From NCBI RefSeq assembly GCF_051106095.1, contig NC_135785.1, positions 188,401,545 through 188,465,544 on the forward strand: a stretch of DNA of 64,000 nucleotides. The letters are read 5' to 3'. How positions within the stretch are numbered: position 1 is the first letter of the stretch; every line of letters begins with the position of its first letter. Shown piece after piece: positions 12,258-24,809 of the stretch. Under the pieces are notes generated by a model. It saw nothing but the letters and a program-made list of their open reading frames with translations, did no database searches and had not been told where the DNA came from. Both the position numbers and the translations under genes were made by a program. This stretch comes from Pogona vitticeps (lineage: Eukaryota; Chordata; Lepidosauria; Squamata; Agamidae).

Positions 12258-12388
12258 TCTTGAATGACATTCTATGTTGTTAAATTGATGTTTGATACTA
12301 TGTAATTGTTTTTAGTCTATTTTATTGTGAGCCACACAGAGTAGACGCTGTCCAAATGGGTGGAATATAAATTTAATAAATAAATAAA
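12258..12388 (+). mobile_element. Short L2-like/SINE 3' tail inserted in the BovB
   Basis: The minus-strand BovB coding sequence is interrupted between a KRRETN-like stretch (below 12435) and KLNANFQRKARRDK (12240-12190). The inserted segment ends GTGAGCCACACAGAGTAGAC, GGGTGGAATATAAATTTAAT and a TAAATAAATAAA tail, the same style of 3' end as the L2s and L2-tailed SINEs in this window. It is too short to assign to one family. Confidence 0.65.
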
Positions 12389-13739
12389 ATTTGTTTCCCT
12401 TCTCTTTTCTGCTATTTGTAAGGCCTCGTTGGACAGCCACTTTGCTTTCTTGCATTTCCTTTTCTTTGGGATGGTTTTCGTTGCTGTCTCCTGTACAGTG
12501 TTACGAGCCTCTATCCAAAGTTCTTCACGTACTCTGTCCACCAAATCTAATTCTTTAAAATCTGTTCTTCACTTCCACTGTGTATTCAGAAGGGATTTGG
12601 TTTAGATTATACCTGACTAGCCCAGTGGGGTTTTTCCTACTCTCTTCAGTTTAAGCTTGAGTTTTGCTATAGGAAGCTGATGATCAGAGCCACAATAAGC
12701 TCCAGGTCTTGTTTTTGCTGACTGTATAGAGCTTCTCCATCTTTGGCTGCAGAGAGCATAATCTATCTGATTTTGGTATTGTTCATCTGGTGATGTCCAT
12801 GTGTAGAGTCGCCTCCTGTGTTGTTGCTTGACAAAACTCTATTAGCCTTTGCCCTGCTTCATTTTGAACTCCAAGGACAAACTTACCTGTTGTTCCTTTT
12901 ATCTCTTCACTCCCTACTTTAGCATTTCAGTCCCCTATATTGAGAAGAACATTTTTCTTTGGTGTCAGTTCTAGAAGGTGTTGCAAGTCTTCATAGAATT
13001 GCTCAATTTCAGCCTCTTCAGCATCGGTGGTTGGTGCATGAAGTTGGATTACTGTGATGTTGAAAGGTCTGCCTTGGATTCATATTGAAATCATTCTATA
13101 ATTTTTGAGATTGCATTCCAGTACAGCTTTTCCCACTCTTTTGTTGACAATGAGTGCTACTCCATTTCTTCTATGGGATTCTTGCCCACAATAGTAGATA
13201 TGATAATCGTCTTACTTGAATTTGCCCTTTACTGTCCTTTTTAGTTCGGTGACACCCAGGATGTCAATGTTTATTCTTGCCATCTCCAGTTTGACCACCT
13301 TCAGCTTACCAAGGTTCATAGATCTTACATTCCAGGTTCCTATGCAGTATATTTCTTTGCAGATTTAAACTTTCCTTTAACTTCCAGGCGCGTCCGCATC
13401 TGAGCGTCCTTTTGGCTTTGGCCCAACCACTTAATTAGCTCTGGAGCTACTTATACTTGTCCTCCGCTTTTCCTCAGTAGCATCTTGGATGCCTTCTGAC
13501 CTGAGGGGCTCATCTTCCAGCGTCATATCTTTTGGCTTTTTGTTTCTGTCCATGGAGTTTTCTTGGCAAATATACTGGAGTGGCTTGCCAGTTCCTGCTC
13601 CAGGTGGATCACGTTTCGTCAGAACTCTCCACTATGACCTGTCCGTCTTGGGTGTCCCTGCACGGCACAGCCCATAGCTTCTGTGAATTACTCAAGCCCC
13701 TTCGCCACAACAAGCAGCTATCCATGAAGGGGAGTTAAT

Positions 13740-16700
13740 TCTATACAGCACACAGCTTGGGCATGGTTGGAGTGCAATTCCTCGTACACCATATCATTGC
13801 TGGAAAGTAGATTGAACCCTACTGCTCCACAAACATTCCAAAATGTGATTTATTTCCCCATTGTTATCAGATAAAGTTTAATTTTTACCATTCATTTTTG
13901 TGGAGTTTTCTCATTGCTACATGATTTGGGCATTTTTCTTGCCATCCAGATGATGCAATACAGTACTTGAATTGGTACTAAGGGTTACAAAAACTCTGGC
14001 ATTTGACATTAAAAATAAAAAACATCTCCTAAAGCTGTTGCTTCTTCATGTTGCTGCTGTTCTGTTTTGTACCGGACAGAGTTCAAGCAGAAAGAGCTTC
14101 TTGTGTTGGAACCTTTCAATGTTACATTAATTCACAAATAAACAAAGAAAATATCCAGTTCAGGACATAATTCTTTAAATAGTCTAAAGTGTTTCCTCAC
14201 ACTTTTGAAAGAGCTGTTGTGAAAGACCTCTGATTTGCAATGCAGTTTAGTTATGGGATGAGTCTCTGCTGAAAATGACTCAGACTAGAAGCTTTCAATG
14301 GTAGCACTAATTTATTTTTGTAAAAGTTTCAAAATCCAGCACACAAGAACATTTTTAAGGAGTTTCTTCAATTTTAAAAAAATTATTTTTTGAAACATAT
14401 CTTTCAAATAAGATGTTTTCTTTTTTTAAAAGTGGAGTTTTATTGGGGAAAATGTAGAAAGAAATCTGAGAAAGATTTGCACATTCAGCATCAGGCAGCA
14501 CCAACCATAGGGGAAGGAATACTCCATCTAGATGACTCCACAGACTAAGAACTCCATTATTGCTACAGAAGTCCTCAGGGGAAATTTGCTGCACAGCAAT
14601 AAGAGTTTATTCTTATACTAAACCAACTCGAACAACCACATACTGAGTTCAGTGGGGATTACAGTTCAATGTGCATCGTGCTTCAACCTATAAGGCAAGT
14701 TAAAGAAAGAGGAGCTAATTAAAAATTACATTAAAAGTATATTTTCCTCACTAAGTGCTAAATATCTAGATTTGTTCAAGATAAATATTCCCATTCCACC
14801 AATCATTTACAAAAATAAAAAATAAAAAAATCAGTCAGTTACAACAATTGTCCTGGAGACCTCTCTTTTCCTCACAGTTCCTTAACTCTTTTTAAATGAC
14901 TGGAAATCTGGTATTTCTTGTTTGTTTGTCTTTAAAATGCCCAAACCCAGCCATTCCTGGGTCTGCTACAGCCAACAGCAAGGCTAGGGCCGACATGTGG
15001 CCACCAAGCCTGCTGGGACTGCTCACTCCTAACATACACCAATTGAAATCAAAGAGACTTGAGATAGTCATGAATTTCACTATGTCCACTCTGCCACTCT
15101 GCTTGGCTTGAACCTGTTATGCCAAACAATCCCAATGTTCATGTTTTTGTTCTTTAAAAAAGAATGCAAATAAAGAAGCACAGCTGTCGTTCCACCACTG
15201 TCATCTTCATCCTACCAGAAAGGTTATCTCATAAAGATCTTCCTACTTCTCTATAGACAGCATGGATACTGGATGCCATATCGTTAGCAGTTTGAGAACG
15301 TGGCAAATCAATAGGCACTATCAGGACACATACAGGTTGTCTGTTTGCAATAGCTGTCCAGTTACACTCAGGTTCAGTTCATTACTTCTACTGTTTGAAT
15401 CAAAGGACAAGATGGGGCACCCTCTCATTTCATATACAAAAGCCAACCAAATTAATGTACTGAAGCTGACAAATTAGTTATATGATGGGAACCAATCTCT
15501 TCCTTTGCACCTGAGGGAAATAAACCAGTTTAGGAGATGCAGGGCATATCACATAGTTCACAAAGCAATCTCCTCCAAAATCTTGTTGCAGGGCACCTCC
15601 GCATCTCCAGTTTCTGCCACCTGTGGAGGCTGTCTCACCTTGCCTAAGGATGGTTCTCCTTAGACTTTAGGGGAAGCATTCTTAAGAGTAAGAAATATTC
15701 AGCTAAGAAATATGCCGCATAGAAAATTTTTCAAAAATGTTCCCCTTGGAGATGTCCAGTTCTCTTCCCATCATTCCTTGTCTGTGTTAACCAAAGGCAG
15801 ACTCTGAAAACCCTTTGGGTCAAGCACAACCCATACATCATTCCAGCTGTGGCCTGACTCTGCCTGAGCAGGGCCTCAGACCGCAGGAACTCTGCTCTAT
15901 CAGGTTCTCTTTGTTAAATGGCTTCAAGCTGAACCTAGTGACATGAATTAAGCCAACCCAAAAGGAAGACTTCCAGTGCTGTGGCCAAAGTCGGCTCAAC
16001 TCAGTTTGGTGCCACTTCAAATTTGACCACATGAGTGGAAGTCCTTGTTTGTTGCTGGCATCGTTCAGCGTAACAGACTCAAGTTTCTCTCCCAGCAGTT
16101 AAGACTGCAACTACATGGGCAAATACCAAAGAATTTGCTCTGCTTATAAAACAGGTGAATTTGAAGTATTTTTTTTTACTGACTCCGGCTGCAAAGACAA
16201 TTCCCCACTGTGTTTCCTGCAAGTATAGCCAGCCTGTGTGGCCTTGGGCAATCTGCACAGTTCCAGGGCACCGCCAGAAGAAGGGAATGCTAAACTTCTT
16301 TGGGTGGCAGAGAAAATACAAATAGGTTATTTTAGTGGATAAGAACTGGGGTTTTTTATAAGCTGTAAAAACATAAGAGGCCTAGAATTTTTAAATACAG
16401 CCACCATCTTCGATAGTCACAATGCTGAGAACCAGAGGTCCTTCTCCCCATGCTGCCCCTGGAAGGCAGATGGACCCTTTACAAACCTGACCACCCTAGA
16501 TAGTGTTACATACCCTTTATTACAAGAATAAAAATATATGTTTTAAATACCTTTCCTCAGCTTGTACTAATATATAACACTAGTCAAGCAGAGAAATTTC
16601 CTAAACAAAGAGAACTGCACGTAGGGCTTTTAAAAACGACTGATTTTTTACTATAGCGCGACAAACAACAGCATGATCGCAACCTCTGTAAAAGTACCTA

Positions 16701-17570
16701 TGCTGACAGAATTTCAATTCAGTCCTGTCTCTCAGGCGTGGTGCCATTCCAGTTGTATTTTATGAGGTGGCTTTGTTTCACAGAGAAAGCAATTGTTATT
16801 TTGGATGATGAAGGAAGCAGCAGGATATTCAAATGAAACAAGAATGTTACATGAGTAATGTTTGGGGAAGAGTGCAGAAATTGACAAAGAAGCAGAGGGC
16901 AAAACTGCTCGCAGATTCACCTATTAGAAAGACGGCCACATACCAGGTTACTTCATTCCAGTCAGAGGAAAGGTGATTGAGTCAAGTAAAGGGGTAAATG
17001 AATTCAATATGACAAATGTTAACAGATACATATTGTTAGAGAGAATTTCTGAAACTATTGTTAAATTGCAAATATAGTACTAGAAATGATAGAATGAAAA
17101 GAAAGAGCCTGCTTTCCCCTTTACTCCAGCACTCCCTCTTTTTCTGGGTTGTCTAACCTTGAAAGTATGTCATCATTTTTTCTGTTTAGATCACTAAGAT
17201 AGACCACCAGCGTAACAAGGAAAGCATGCAAGAGATTAGATGCATACAGAACATTGACAATCACACCGCGTGACCTTTTCTTTCTCAGCAAAACAGTTTT
17301 GTGACCTCATCTCAACCAGAGACTCAAGGAGAATCAAACCTCAAGAGGGGAATAACAGCACTCACAAGAACCACAACATCACCTAGCAAAGTCTTAGGTT
17401 TGACTGTTCTAAAGAGAGAACCCCATGTGGACACTCCTCCATAAAAAAGATAGCCAGTCTTGAAACAGAGGGCTGGCTCCAGGTTTCAGGAGACTTCTGA
17501 ACACATTGCACCCTTGTGACCTCCATTCTCTGTTGCTGGGCCCTGGAGGTCTTCGTAACAGAGGCAGGCT
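13740..17570. other. No gene recognised, apart from a SINE fragment at 16.2 kb
   Basis: About 3.8 kb with only short, unsupported open frames (for example minus-strand frames at 14355-14594 and 15838-16032). I see no splice-flanked exon and no RNA gene. The sequence looks mostly unique, with AT-rich patches around 14.4 and 14.8 kb. Confidence 0.4.
16190..16300 (+). mobile_element. SINE body fragment (tRNA-derived squamate type)
   Basis: The segment CAGCCTGTGTGGCCTTGGGC followed by AATCTGCACAGTTCCAGGGC and AGAAGAAGGGAATGCTAAAC resembles the central body of the tRNA-derived SINEs seen elsewhere in the window. Neither the tRNA head nor the 3' tail is clear, so this is a fragment at best. Confidence 0.4.
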
Positions 17571-17572
17571 AT

Positions 17573-17665
17573 AGCTTGGGAAAGTTACTCTTTTCGACCA
17601 CAACTTCCAGTATCCCCAGACTCATGGAGGGATTCTGGAGATGCAGTTCAAAAAATACAGTTTCC
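17573..17665. mobile_element. Degraded hAT MITE fragment
   Basis: CCACAACTTCCAGTATCCCC, then CATGGAGGGATTCTGGAGAT and GCAGTTCAAAAAATAC, resembles the interior of the CAGTGGTTCCCAACC MITE family (compare 9758-9893 and 63263-63372), with its ACAACTCCCAGA half and inverted AGTCCAAGAAC half. The termini are not preserved. Confidence 0.4.
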
Positions 17666-17959
17666 AGACTAGAGGCAGACATCAGCAGAGCTCCAAAGAC
17701 TAGTGTTAGAGGCTAGAATAGACCACACTAAGGGCTCTTATCCCACTGACAATAAAATCCGTGTTCTGCTGGGGGAAAAAACACAACACAAACTTAAGTG
17801 TATGCACAAGGCACATGTGTGTGCGGACTACTCTGCTAGGGGAGCGAGTTTTTCTGCTCCCCTGCCAGAGTTCTGTTTATTTTGAGGCAGATTCCAATGA
17901 ATCGACTCTGCATATGTGAACGCCTCTGCTTCATGTTTGTTTGGGTTTTTTGATAGCCA

Positions 17960-18135
17960 CCAGTCAACTCTAAATCTTCCTTCCCTCACCTTTCAGCCCC
18001 CACCACTTTCTCCTCCTCTGTCCCTCAACCAACCTCTTCTCCTCACCCCTCCTCCAATCCTTCCTGTTTTCCATTCCCCTCAGTCACCTCTACCACCCTC
18101 ACCCCTTGCCCCTCTTTCCTTTTCTGCCCCTTTCA
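17960..18135 (+). repeat. Pyrimidine-rich low-complexity tract
   Basis: About 175 bp composed almost entirely of C and T with scattered A (TTCCTTCCCTCACC style). It produces a Pro/Leu-rich open frame (17916-18530) that I regard as a by-product of composition. Confidence 0.7.
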
Positions 18136-18232
18136 TGATTCTATACGATTTTTATATGGGATACTCACAAAACCACCATCAAATCATAGATCCCATCTGT
18201 GCCCAGAGGCTACCAACTCCCTGGCAATGCAA

Positions 18233-18447
18233 GGGATCCATGCCTGGGACCCATGTTTTTGTGATTTGTGGTAATCCTATATATAAACTTAATGGGAATT
18301 CATGGGGATCCATGCTTAGGACTCATGTATTTGTGATTTTGGGTGATTCTACATATAAAAAAATCAGGGATTCATGGAGATCCATATCTGAGACCCATGT
18401 TTCTCTGGTTTGGGGTACTCTTATGTATAAAAACATGGGGATCCTTG
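18233..18447 (+). repeat. 72-bp minisatellite, about three copies
   Basis: The unit begins GGATCCATG, passes through GGACCCATGTTTTTGTGATT and ends in a TATATAAA stretch before the next TTCATGGGGATCC. GATCC starts lie at 18235, 18307, 18379 and 18440, giving spacings of 72, 72 and 61 bp. Units share roughly 75-80% of positions by eye. A weaker partial unit may precede the first one, from about 18138. Confidence 0.8.
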
Positions 18448-18449
18448 GG

Positions 18450-21400
18450 GAGAGTTTCTTCAGGAATTGGAGACCAAAGAGAATGGTGGCCCCTGCTGCT
18501 CCTCCTTCACTGGCTCACTCTCTAGGTTGAAGTTTTGGGTTTCCTGCATCTGAGGGGGAGAAACCACACTTGCACCTCCCTTGCTGTAACTCTAAATCTG
18601 TCTCTCTCCTCTCTGTGTGTGCATGTGTGTGTGTGCATATGTACTGGATTTGCCAGGGAGGGAACCATGGCCCCCTTTCCATTCTCCCTCCAGCCCCCAT
18701 CAGATCCACCTGACAGGAGATGAAGGTGGCAGCATTAACATTGTGAGGATGCACACACCATCACAAAAGTTTTGGATTCCAGCTAAAGTCCATGTGATTT
18801 AAGTATGAATCCCCCCCCCAAAAAAATTGCTCTGCTGGTTTATTCTGGCAGTGGGTACAGACCCTAAATTGTCACAATACTGCAGAGGGTCATTGCTGTG
18901 GGAAATTAAGACAGGGGCACTTAGACCCAGCCACAAGGTTCTGCTCAGAGCACAGGGATAAAATCCATTCATCAGTCAAGCAATCAATAAAGATCATCCA
19001 CATTAGGGGTCCGCCAGAATCTTAGGACACCAGCAACTGTCCAACGATGCCAGGCACTGATACTGCTAAAATGGCAGGCCTTGGCTTATCAGTCATCTTC
19101 TTTGTCATTTCAGCCCCACATCCTGATCTCCAGTTCCTTTACTTTCTTCTCCTTGAATTTGCCATACAAATATTCATATTAAACATGTAAAGTAAATGTG
19201 TTTAAGGCCTTGTTCAAGACCTCAGCATCGAGGCTTAGTATGGGCAATCATGCTGCCACCATGGCGAACTGGAAAAAAATCAGTGTCATTTATAAGAATA
19301 ATTACAACTAGTAAGACACATTGAACTTTATGGGTCTTCTAAGTAAACACACTTGGGTTTGTGCCATATGACTCACTTGTAACAACTTGCAGGGAAGAGG
19401 GCAGCCCGGTTATTCTGTTGCAGCAACAAATCTCTGGTAGTAAGTCTATTATACAGTGCTGTAGTTCTTAACAGCATCACTGTGATTTACATAATCATAC
19501 CACTTTTCAAACCCAGCCCACCCCACCAGCCAGCCATAAGAACAATTTAAAATGCAATATAAACAAATAAATAGGAATTCAATTCTTCCAATAAAATAAA
19601 AACATAAAAATAATTGAATCAGGGGATTCAAAATCAACCTTAAGATAAGCACGTACACACATATACACACGACTTCTCTTCCCTTTCAGCATCGTTGCCT
19701 GAAAATAAATAAAATCTTGGTTTAAGTCAGCTATAATCTATGTCACTCCTTTTAACAGGAATCTCTATATATGTTTGGGCCAAATGAATAACAAGAAAAA
19801 GATGTTGCATTGTTGCTCTTATATCCTGCTAGATAGTTGTGTATGGATGAAATAGATCTGAAAATAGTTCCACTGCAACGGCATGATTAGTTAAAATTTC
19901 TTGTTGCCTCGCTACTGTTGTGTAAATCCAGTCAGCAGCCAATTCAATTGTATAATCAAATGTCAGTTCAGGTTAAACAGTTCATTTTAGAAAAAGCTCA
20001 GTGCCCTTGTTCCAGCTCACCAAATGCCACAGGCTTTCCTTGTTAATTATCATTTTATTTTTTTATATCTTTTTTGCATGTCACTTCTATTAAGGCTTGC
20101 CAGTAAGTTTTACTTATGGGGAAAAACATCTTATATTTTCCTTTTGAACTGAGCACAGAGCACCATCTTGTGTATTGTGAAGAGATTATTCATGCCTCAA
20201 ATCCACATCTCCTCTTAAACATTCACATGAATTCCAAATATGGGTATGTCTCCACAGGCTATATTGGTGCCATTATGTGACTGGGTGCATTAAGAAACCA
20301 AAACATCAAGTGAATGTAATCATTTCCAGCTGCTAAGAAATTACGTCGCTCATGATCCCCCAAACCACAAGTTTCAGTCATGTAATACAGCAGCTGTCCA
20401 TTAAAGTTTTTGAGGCAGTTTGTGATGCCCTGATGTTGGTGATAAGCAGAAATAAGACAACTGAGGGGGAAGGCATACGGAATGGGACACATGTGAGGGC
20501 AGCAACAGTACTTTCCAAAATGTAACCAACACCAACACACATCAGAGACCCAAAGAAAGCCATATGCAAACCATAAAGCTACTTATTAGCCCCAAAAGAG
20601 TCGCTGGCATTGACATGAATTAGGATGTCTTACATCTATCTTTGAAGTTCATCCTGTTCCCTATAGCCCGTTGCATGTATACTGTCCCCCTCACACATAC
20701 AGCTGGCTCTGTGGCTCTCCCAACTCTCAGGAACATCTTTTGAGGAGGCATGGATTTGCAGGGAAGCGAAAGATTGTACCTGCCTTTTCTGCTATTAGAA
20801 GCTGCTCCACTGGCATGAAAATATAACTACATGCCGCTTTGGGTTTGCTGAGCAAGCATTGCATCTTCAATATATTGCCATCCTGACATTTTCCCAAATT
20901 GCCTTTTACTCCACTCCCCCTGCCACCCCCTTTGTCCCACTCTGAATCTGACAGAAGATGGATATCAGATACAGCTTCTGCCAAAGAAAATGGAGGTGTT
21001 TGGCACAAACAGGCAGGCTTGGGTTAGGTCAGAAAATTAGAAATTCTCCACCTACATCACATGTGAGAGCAGACACTCCAAGCCTCAAGTGTCCATAACC
21101 TCTCAGTTCTGTGAAGAATGCAAGCCTCAGATCCTGTATGACACTGCCTTTGTTTGTAACAGCGGGCCATTCAGCAGATTCATTCTAGAAATATTTAAGG
21201 AGCCTGCTAACATCTGGTCTAACATCATCAAGTGTTTCTTTTTTATTTATTTCATTATATGCTCCTTTGTCTGGCCATCTGTGCTGCTTTGATAATAGTA
21301 ACTCAAGCTGATGTTATGTAGTTCAATAAATCCTTCACTCTGCTGACTTTCCCCTTCTGGTAGGTACATTAAAGCATTCTTCTTCTTTCTGTCCCCCTCC

Positions 21401-22335
21401 CCACTTCCCTCCCCCTTCAATTGCCCAAGGACTCAGATTGCCTTCTTCATTTTTGAACAGATACTGTATAATGTGACAAATTAATTGCCGTCCTCTTTGC
21501 AGTGAAGCATCTTAAAAGCTGAACCGCAAACAAAAAGCTTACATGGTTTAAATGGATCCCCAGTGGTGCATATGGAATGATAGCAGTGTCATCCACAAGG
21601 AGAGGCTCCATTCATTTCATATGGTGGGCAGATGTTTGGGGCTTTTCAACTACATCACTCTTTCCCCTTCTTGAGCCCCTTGTTTTTCAGTACCATTTTA
21701 TCTGTCTGATGGAGCATAACTTTCAAAAATCGAACGCAAACCAAATAGATCCATCCCTGTGACAATGTGTTATTGTCTGCATCCTTGTAACTAGGAGAAA
21801 GAAAGAAAAACAAACTATAGTACTACATGTACCTTTCTAAGTGGCACCCATTATCAGCTGGCATGGGATCTAAACAGATGGAAAGGATTTCTTCTAAAAG
21901 CAATGGAAGCTTAACAAATTTTAGATGACAACTGATTACTTGGAAGGCCAATTCACTCAAAATAGCTTTTGTCTCTCAACTGACAAGAGAGACGTGCTTT
22001 TATTTTATTTCTATACTTAGAAGTCAGACTGCTTTCTGCACCCTTTCTGGAAGGACATCCAGTCTGTAGCTCCAATTCATACCTGAGAAAAATAGCAGAA
22101 CAGGCAGTCACATTCAGTTCAGGTGATGACTATAACCTTCCAGTCTGCACCCACTTAGAATACCAAGGATCTAAGCTTCAGGAATAGCTCAGATTGCAAT
22201 TAAATGTGCTTACCTCTGACAATGAATGCCCAGTGGACCATTGTGAGCCACAAAAAACATTTCTACTTAAGGTGCCTCTCTGCTTTCCACAACTGTATAT
22301 TTCAAACTGAAAATATTTAGGTTTCATACAACATC
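18450..22335. other. No gene recognised; AT-rich, mostly unique
   Basis: About 3.9 kb with a TG-rich run near 18617-18640 and a C run near 18810. No coding exon, RNA gene or classifiable transposon is visible. The short open frames on the two strands overlap one another and have no motif. Confidence 0.4.
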
Positions 22336-22336
22336 T

Positions 22337-22632
22337 AGGTTTTCTGAAAGTTGAGTCATAGCAACTGGACTTCTCTCTTGTTAGGCTGGAACATTTCACT
22401 GCTCCTCCAAGTAGCTTCTCCAGTCTGAGGAGAGGTGGTAGGAGATCCCTGATATATCCTCCAAGTTAGTTTCACATCCCCCTGTTCTTATTCACCTTGT
22501 TATTCAGACCAGGGGGATGTGAAGTCTACCAACTTTCCTCAGACTGAAGAAGCTACTTAGATGAGTAGTGAAAAGTTTCAACCTAATAAGAAAGAAGTCC
22601 AGTTGCCATGACTCAGCTTCCAGATAGCCTCA
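22337..22632 (+). mobile_element. Penelope-like element terminal foldback
   Basis: A large imperfect inverted repeat. The left arm (about 22337-22484) contains GAGTCATAGCAACTGGACTT and GTAGCTTCTCCAGTCTGAGG. The right arm (about 22510-22632) is the complement, including CAGACTGAAGAAGCTACTTA and GTCCAGTTGCCATGACTCAG. The innermost arms CACATCCCCCTG (22473-22484) and CAGGGGGATGTG (22510-22521) pair perfectly. Terminal sequences of the form GCAACTGGACTT with CTTCTTCAGTCTGAG are, from memory, those of vertebrate Penelope-like retroelements, whose terminal repeats carry hammerhead ribozyme motifs. No Penelope coding region is present. Family assignment is moderate; the foldback is directly visible. 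Confidence 0.6.
22544..22573 (+). ncRNA. Hammerhead-ribozyme-like core (degenerate)
   Basis: CTGAAGA (22544-22550) is followed after one base by a six-base-pair stem GCTACT/AGTAGT (22552-22557 and 22564-22569) with loop TAGATG, then GAAA (22570-22573). This matches the order CUGANGA, stem II, GAAA of the hammerhead core, with one extra base before the stem. A mirrored, poorer version lies on the minus strand at about 22422-22393. Activity is not implied. Confidence 0.4.
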
Positions 22633-22867
22633 CCCAGATGACTGAGAATCTTCACAGAAATATCAAGGTTTAGGTTCAGTTCTGGATGTCCACTTCATGA
22701 TACTTACACTATAGGATCTGGGGCATTGGAGATCCATTACTTTCATGCCCTTGGCAACTGCCTTCTTTGTTAGGGAAATTATAGTGCAATGGCTTTCAAG
22801 AGCCAGGAAAAATCTGAATGTATGGATGGGTTCTTATCTCCCTCAATTCTCTGAGAGTGAGTAAGAT

Positions 22868-23030
22868 GTAACGGAGAGAGTAGTGTAGTGTAGTGTACTC
22901 AGGGGGTCTGGGTTCAAATCCCTGCTAAATCATAAAAACCTGCTGGTGAATGGCAATGGCAAACCACTCCTTGAAAATCTCACATACCTCAAAATTCCTA
23001 TTGGGATGTCATTAGTTCAAAGCAGCTTAA
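22868..23030 (+). mobile_element. tRNA-derived SINE
   Basis: The head is degenerate with a small GTGTA repeat. A B-box-like GGGTTCAAATCCCTGC follows at about 22909, then AATGGCAATGGCAAACCACT and a CCTATTGGGATGTCATTAGT tail, the layout of the SINE copies at 30.9 and 61.3 kb. No internal promoter is intact enough to expect expression. Confidence 0.6.
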
Positions 23031-23034
23031 TGGC

Positions 23035-24805
23035 ACATCCTGCACAACTCATTGGCTAATAGAAAACAGAGAGACTATGCTAAGTTTCTGAGAGCTGAGG
23101 GCAGAAAGAGACATTACATATAATTTGTGATTAGACAAAGGAGTTCCTTAACTGCCGAGTTCACAGTAGGGTTTTTCTCACCTCACGTACTTTGCAAATT
23201 AGCTTGCCTTATTTTGAGACAAGATTCACTTGAGGTCTGATTTCTCAAACAGAAAAGTCTGCTAGAATTCATATCTGTGCAAAAACTAGCATGTTTTCGG
23301 CTCTAATCATGTGATAGCTATAATATCCATTTCTGCCTGTGAAAACATAACTGTTGGCAATCTGATGTGGGAGCACTGAGTTGTGAACTACTTCTTGGTT
23401 GTCTTTGCGGTGAGCTGGTACTCCGCCTAACCCGTATAAGTGAGAACATATGCAAATGTTATAAAATGCAAGCCTTCTGTGACCTTTTCTCACAGAGAAT
23501 CAAAACCAATAGGCACTGCACCCTGAAACTTCTCATCATTTGGAAAATTGGGGTGTATGGAGCAATATGGATCACTTTTATTGACCCATTTGGTCTACCC
23601 AGCACATTAATGTCTATCCTGTATCATCTAACATAATGCATACTAAGCTTCTTATATGACAACTGGGAGGCAAATACAACATAAAGACAAGGTGATAAAC
23701 AGAATGTCATTGTAAATTTAAAGTGTTGTGTCCTAGAGTTTACTGTAGAATTGGCCTTTGCCTCAGTGGACAATACTGTATTTTGTTATGGGATGATGCA
23801 TCCATACTTTTAACTGCAATATGTGAAGCTAACAAAATATATTTCCAAATTTATTACCACTGTTTAGTTATACAAGTAAACGTTAGCAATGCTTGCATAA
23901 GCAAAGTTTAATGTGCTCATTCACTTGAACAGCTTTGCCATTAGAATTTCAACTGGGCCTGCACCTTCTATAAATAGATTGAATCAGAAAATATTACTAT
24001 CCAGATTTCACTTTCCCAAACACATCCTTCTAAGTGAATGAATACCACTCAGCATATTAGAGTTGTGCTCAAATGTGACTATTAAAGGCACACGTAACTA
24101 GACTGAGTGTTAAGCTTTTGCCGTGTAATAAAACAAGTCCAGACAAGCTAGTGCTACAAAAAACAAATCACATTACAAAATCAAAATATAGATTTTAATT
24201 TAGTAGTAGTTCAAAAGAAGGTTATTTGATAAAAAAAACATTGTTAAAAATTAATTATTTTCAGAAGAAGAACTTGTAAAGTTTTGTCTAGTTTCAACAG
24301 AGAACGATCTTAACATAAATGTAAAAATAATTAGGAATTCTTTGACTCATTTGGATTATGAACATTGGCAAGGTACAAATATTTTTGGTGTTAATATCTA
24401 TGTGAAAAAGTAATTTGTCATTTTTCACAACTAATTAAGTTTAACTTGAAAAAAAAATAACCAATCAGATCAATTCTAACTTTACCTTTTGCCGCAATCT
24501 TGCTTACCAAAGAGGCAATGACTTTTCCACTAATTTTTCACACCTTGGCATCTTCTAACACCTTAAATAGAGTCACCACTCCTTACTGACACTAGTATAG
24601 GTGTTAGCCTAAAAGGACAATCACCATCCACCAAAAATTCAGCCAGGTTGCCTCTTCTATTCTAACCCAAGCTGAGCCACCTTGCCACAGACTGATGTTT
24701 TTTGTTATTCAGGTGTTTAGTAAAACATATATATTTTTTACTTGAGTTAATTACTTTGTGCCTTCTATGGAAAAGGTTATCTAGCTGCTTATTGTAGTGT
24801 GTTGT
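23035..24805. other. No gene recognised; AT-rich
   Basis: About 1.8 kb, strongly AT-rich from 23.8 kb onward. The overlapping frames at 23269-23636 on opposite strands carry no recognisable domain and are not splice-flanked in a convincing way. Confidence 0.4.
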
Positions 24806-24809
24806 ACAA

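Larger units (their letters stand above)
10528..13735 (-). mobile_element. BovB (RTE-clade) LINE, near full length but rearranged
   Basis: Read on the minus strand, the copy runs from a 5' region matching the BovB at 6.9 kb (near 13735) to the 3' end near 10528, which carries the GTTGTTGTTTAGTCATTAAG signature on the + strand. The endonuclease lies at about 13400-12860. The linker follows with TIPKKRKCKKAKWLSNEALQ (about 12470-12410), KARRDKRAFLSEQCKEVEQN and DLFKKTGDVKGAFHAKMDM (about 12210-12060). The RT start is seen as ESEVKWALESMANNKASGDD (about 11920-11870) and the RT end as ILSPCLFNFYAEYIM, NINNLQYADNT and KNGLKFNIKKTKIMATG (frame 11121-10444). The catalytic YADD reads YADN. A stretch before NPECSLEGQILKLRLRYFGH is missing. 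An inverted duplication and a short retroelement insertion are described separately. Multiple stops show it is dead. Confidence 0.9.

Noticed and set aside
18233-18447. CRISPR-like array
   Set aside because: The units are contiguous 72-bp tandem repeats without unique spacers, in a vertebrate genome.
17916-18530. 204-codon + strand frame
   Set aside because: It runs from a Pro/Leu-rich translation of the pyrimidine tract into the 72-bp minisatellite. No independent evidence of coding.
22909-22925. tRNA gene suggested by B-box-like GGTTCAAATCC sequences (also 61330 and 62790)
   Set aside because: No cloverleaf can be drawn. They are heads of tRNA-derived SINEs.
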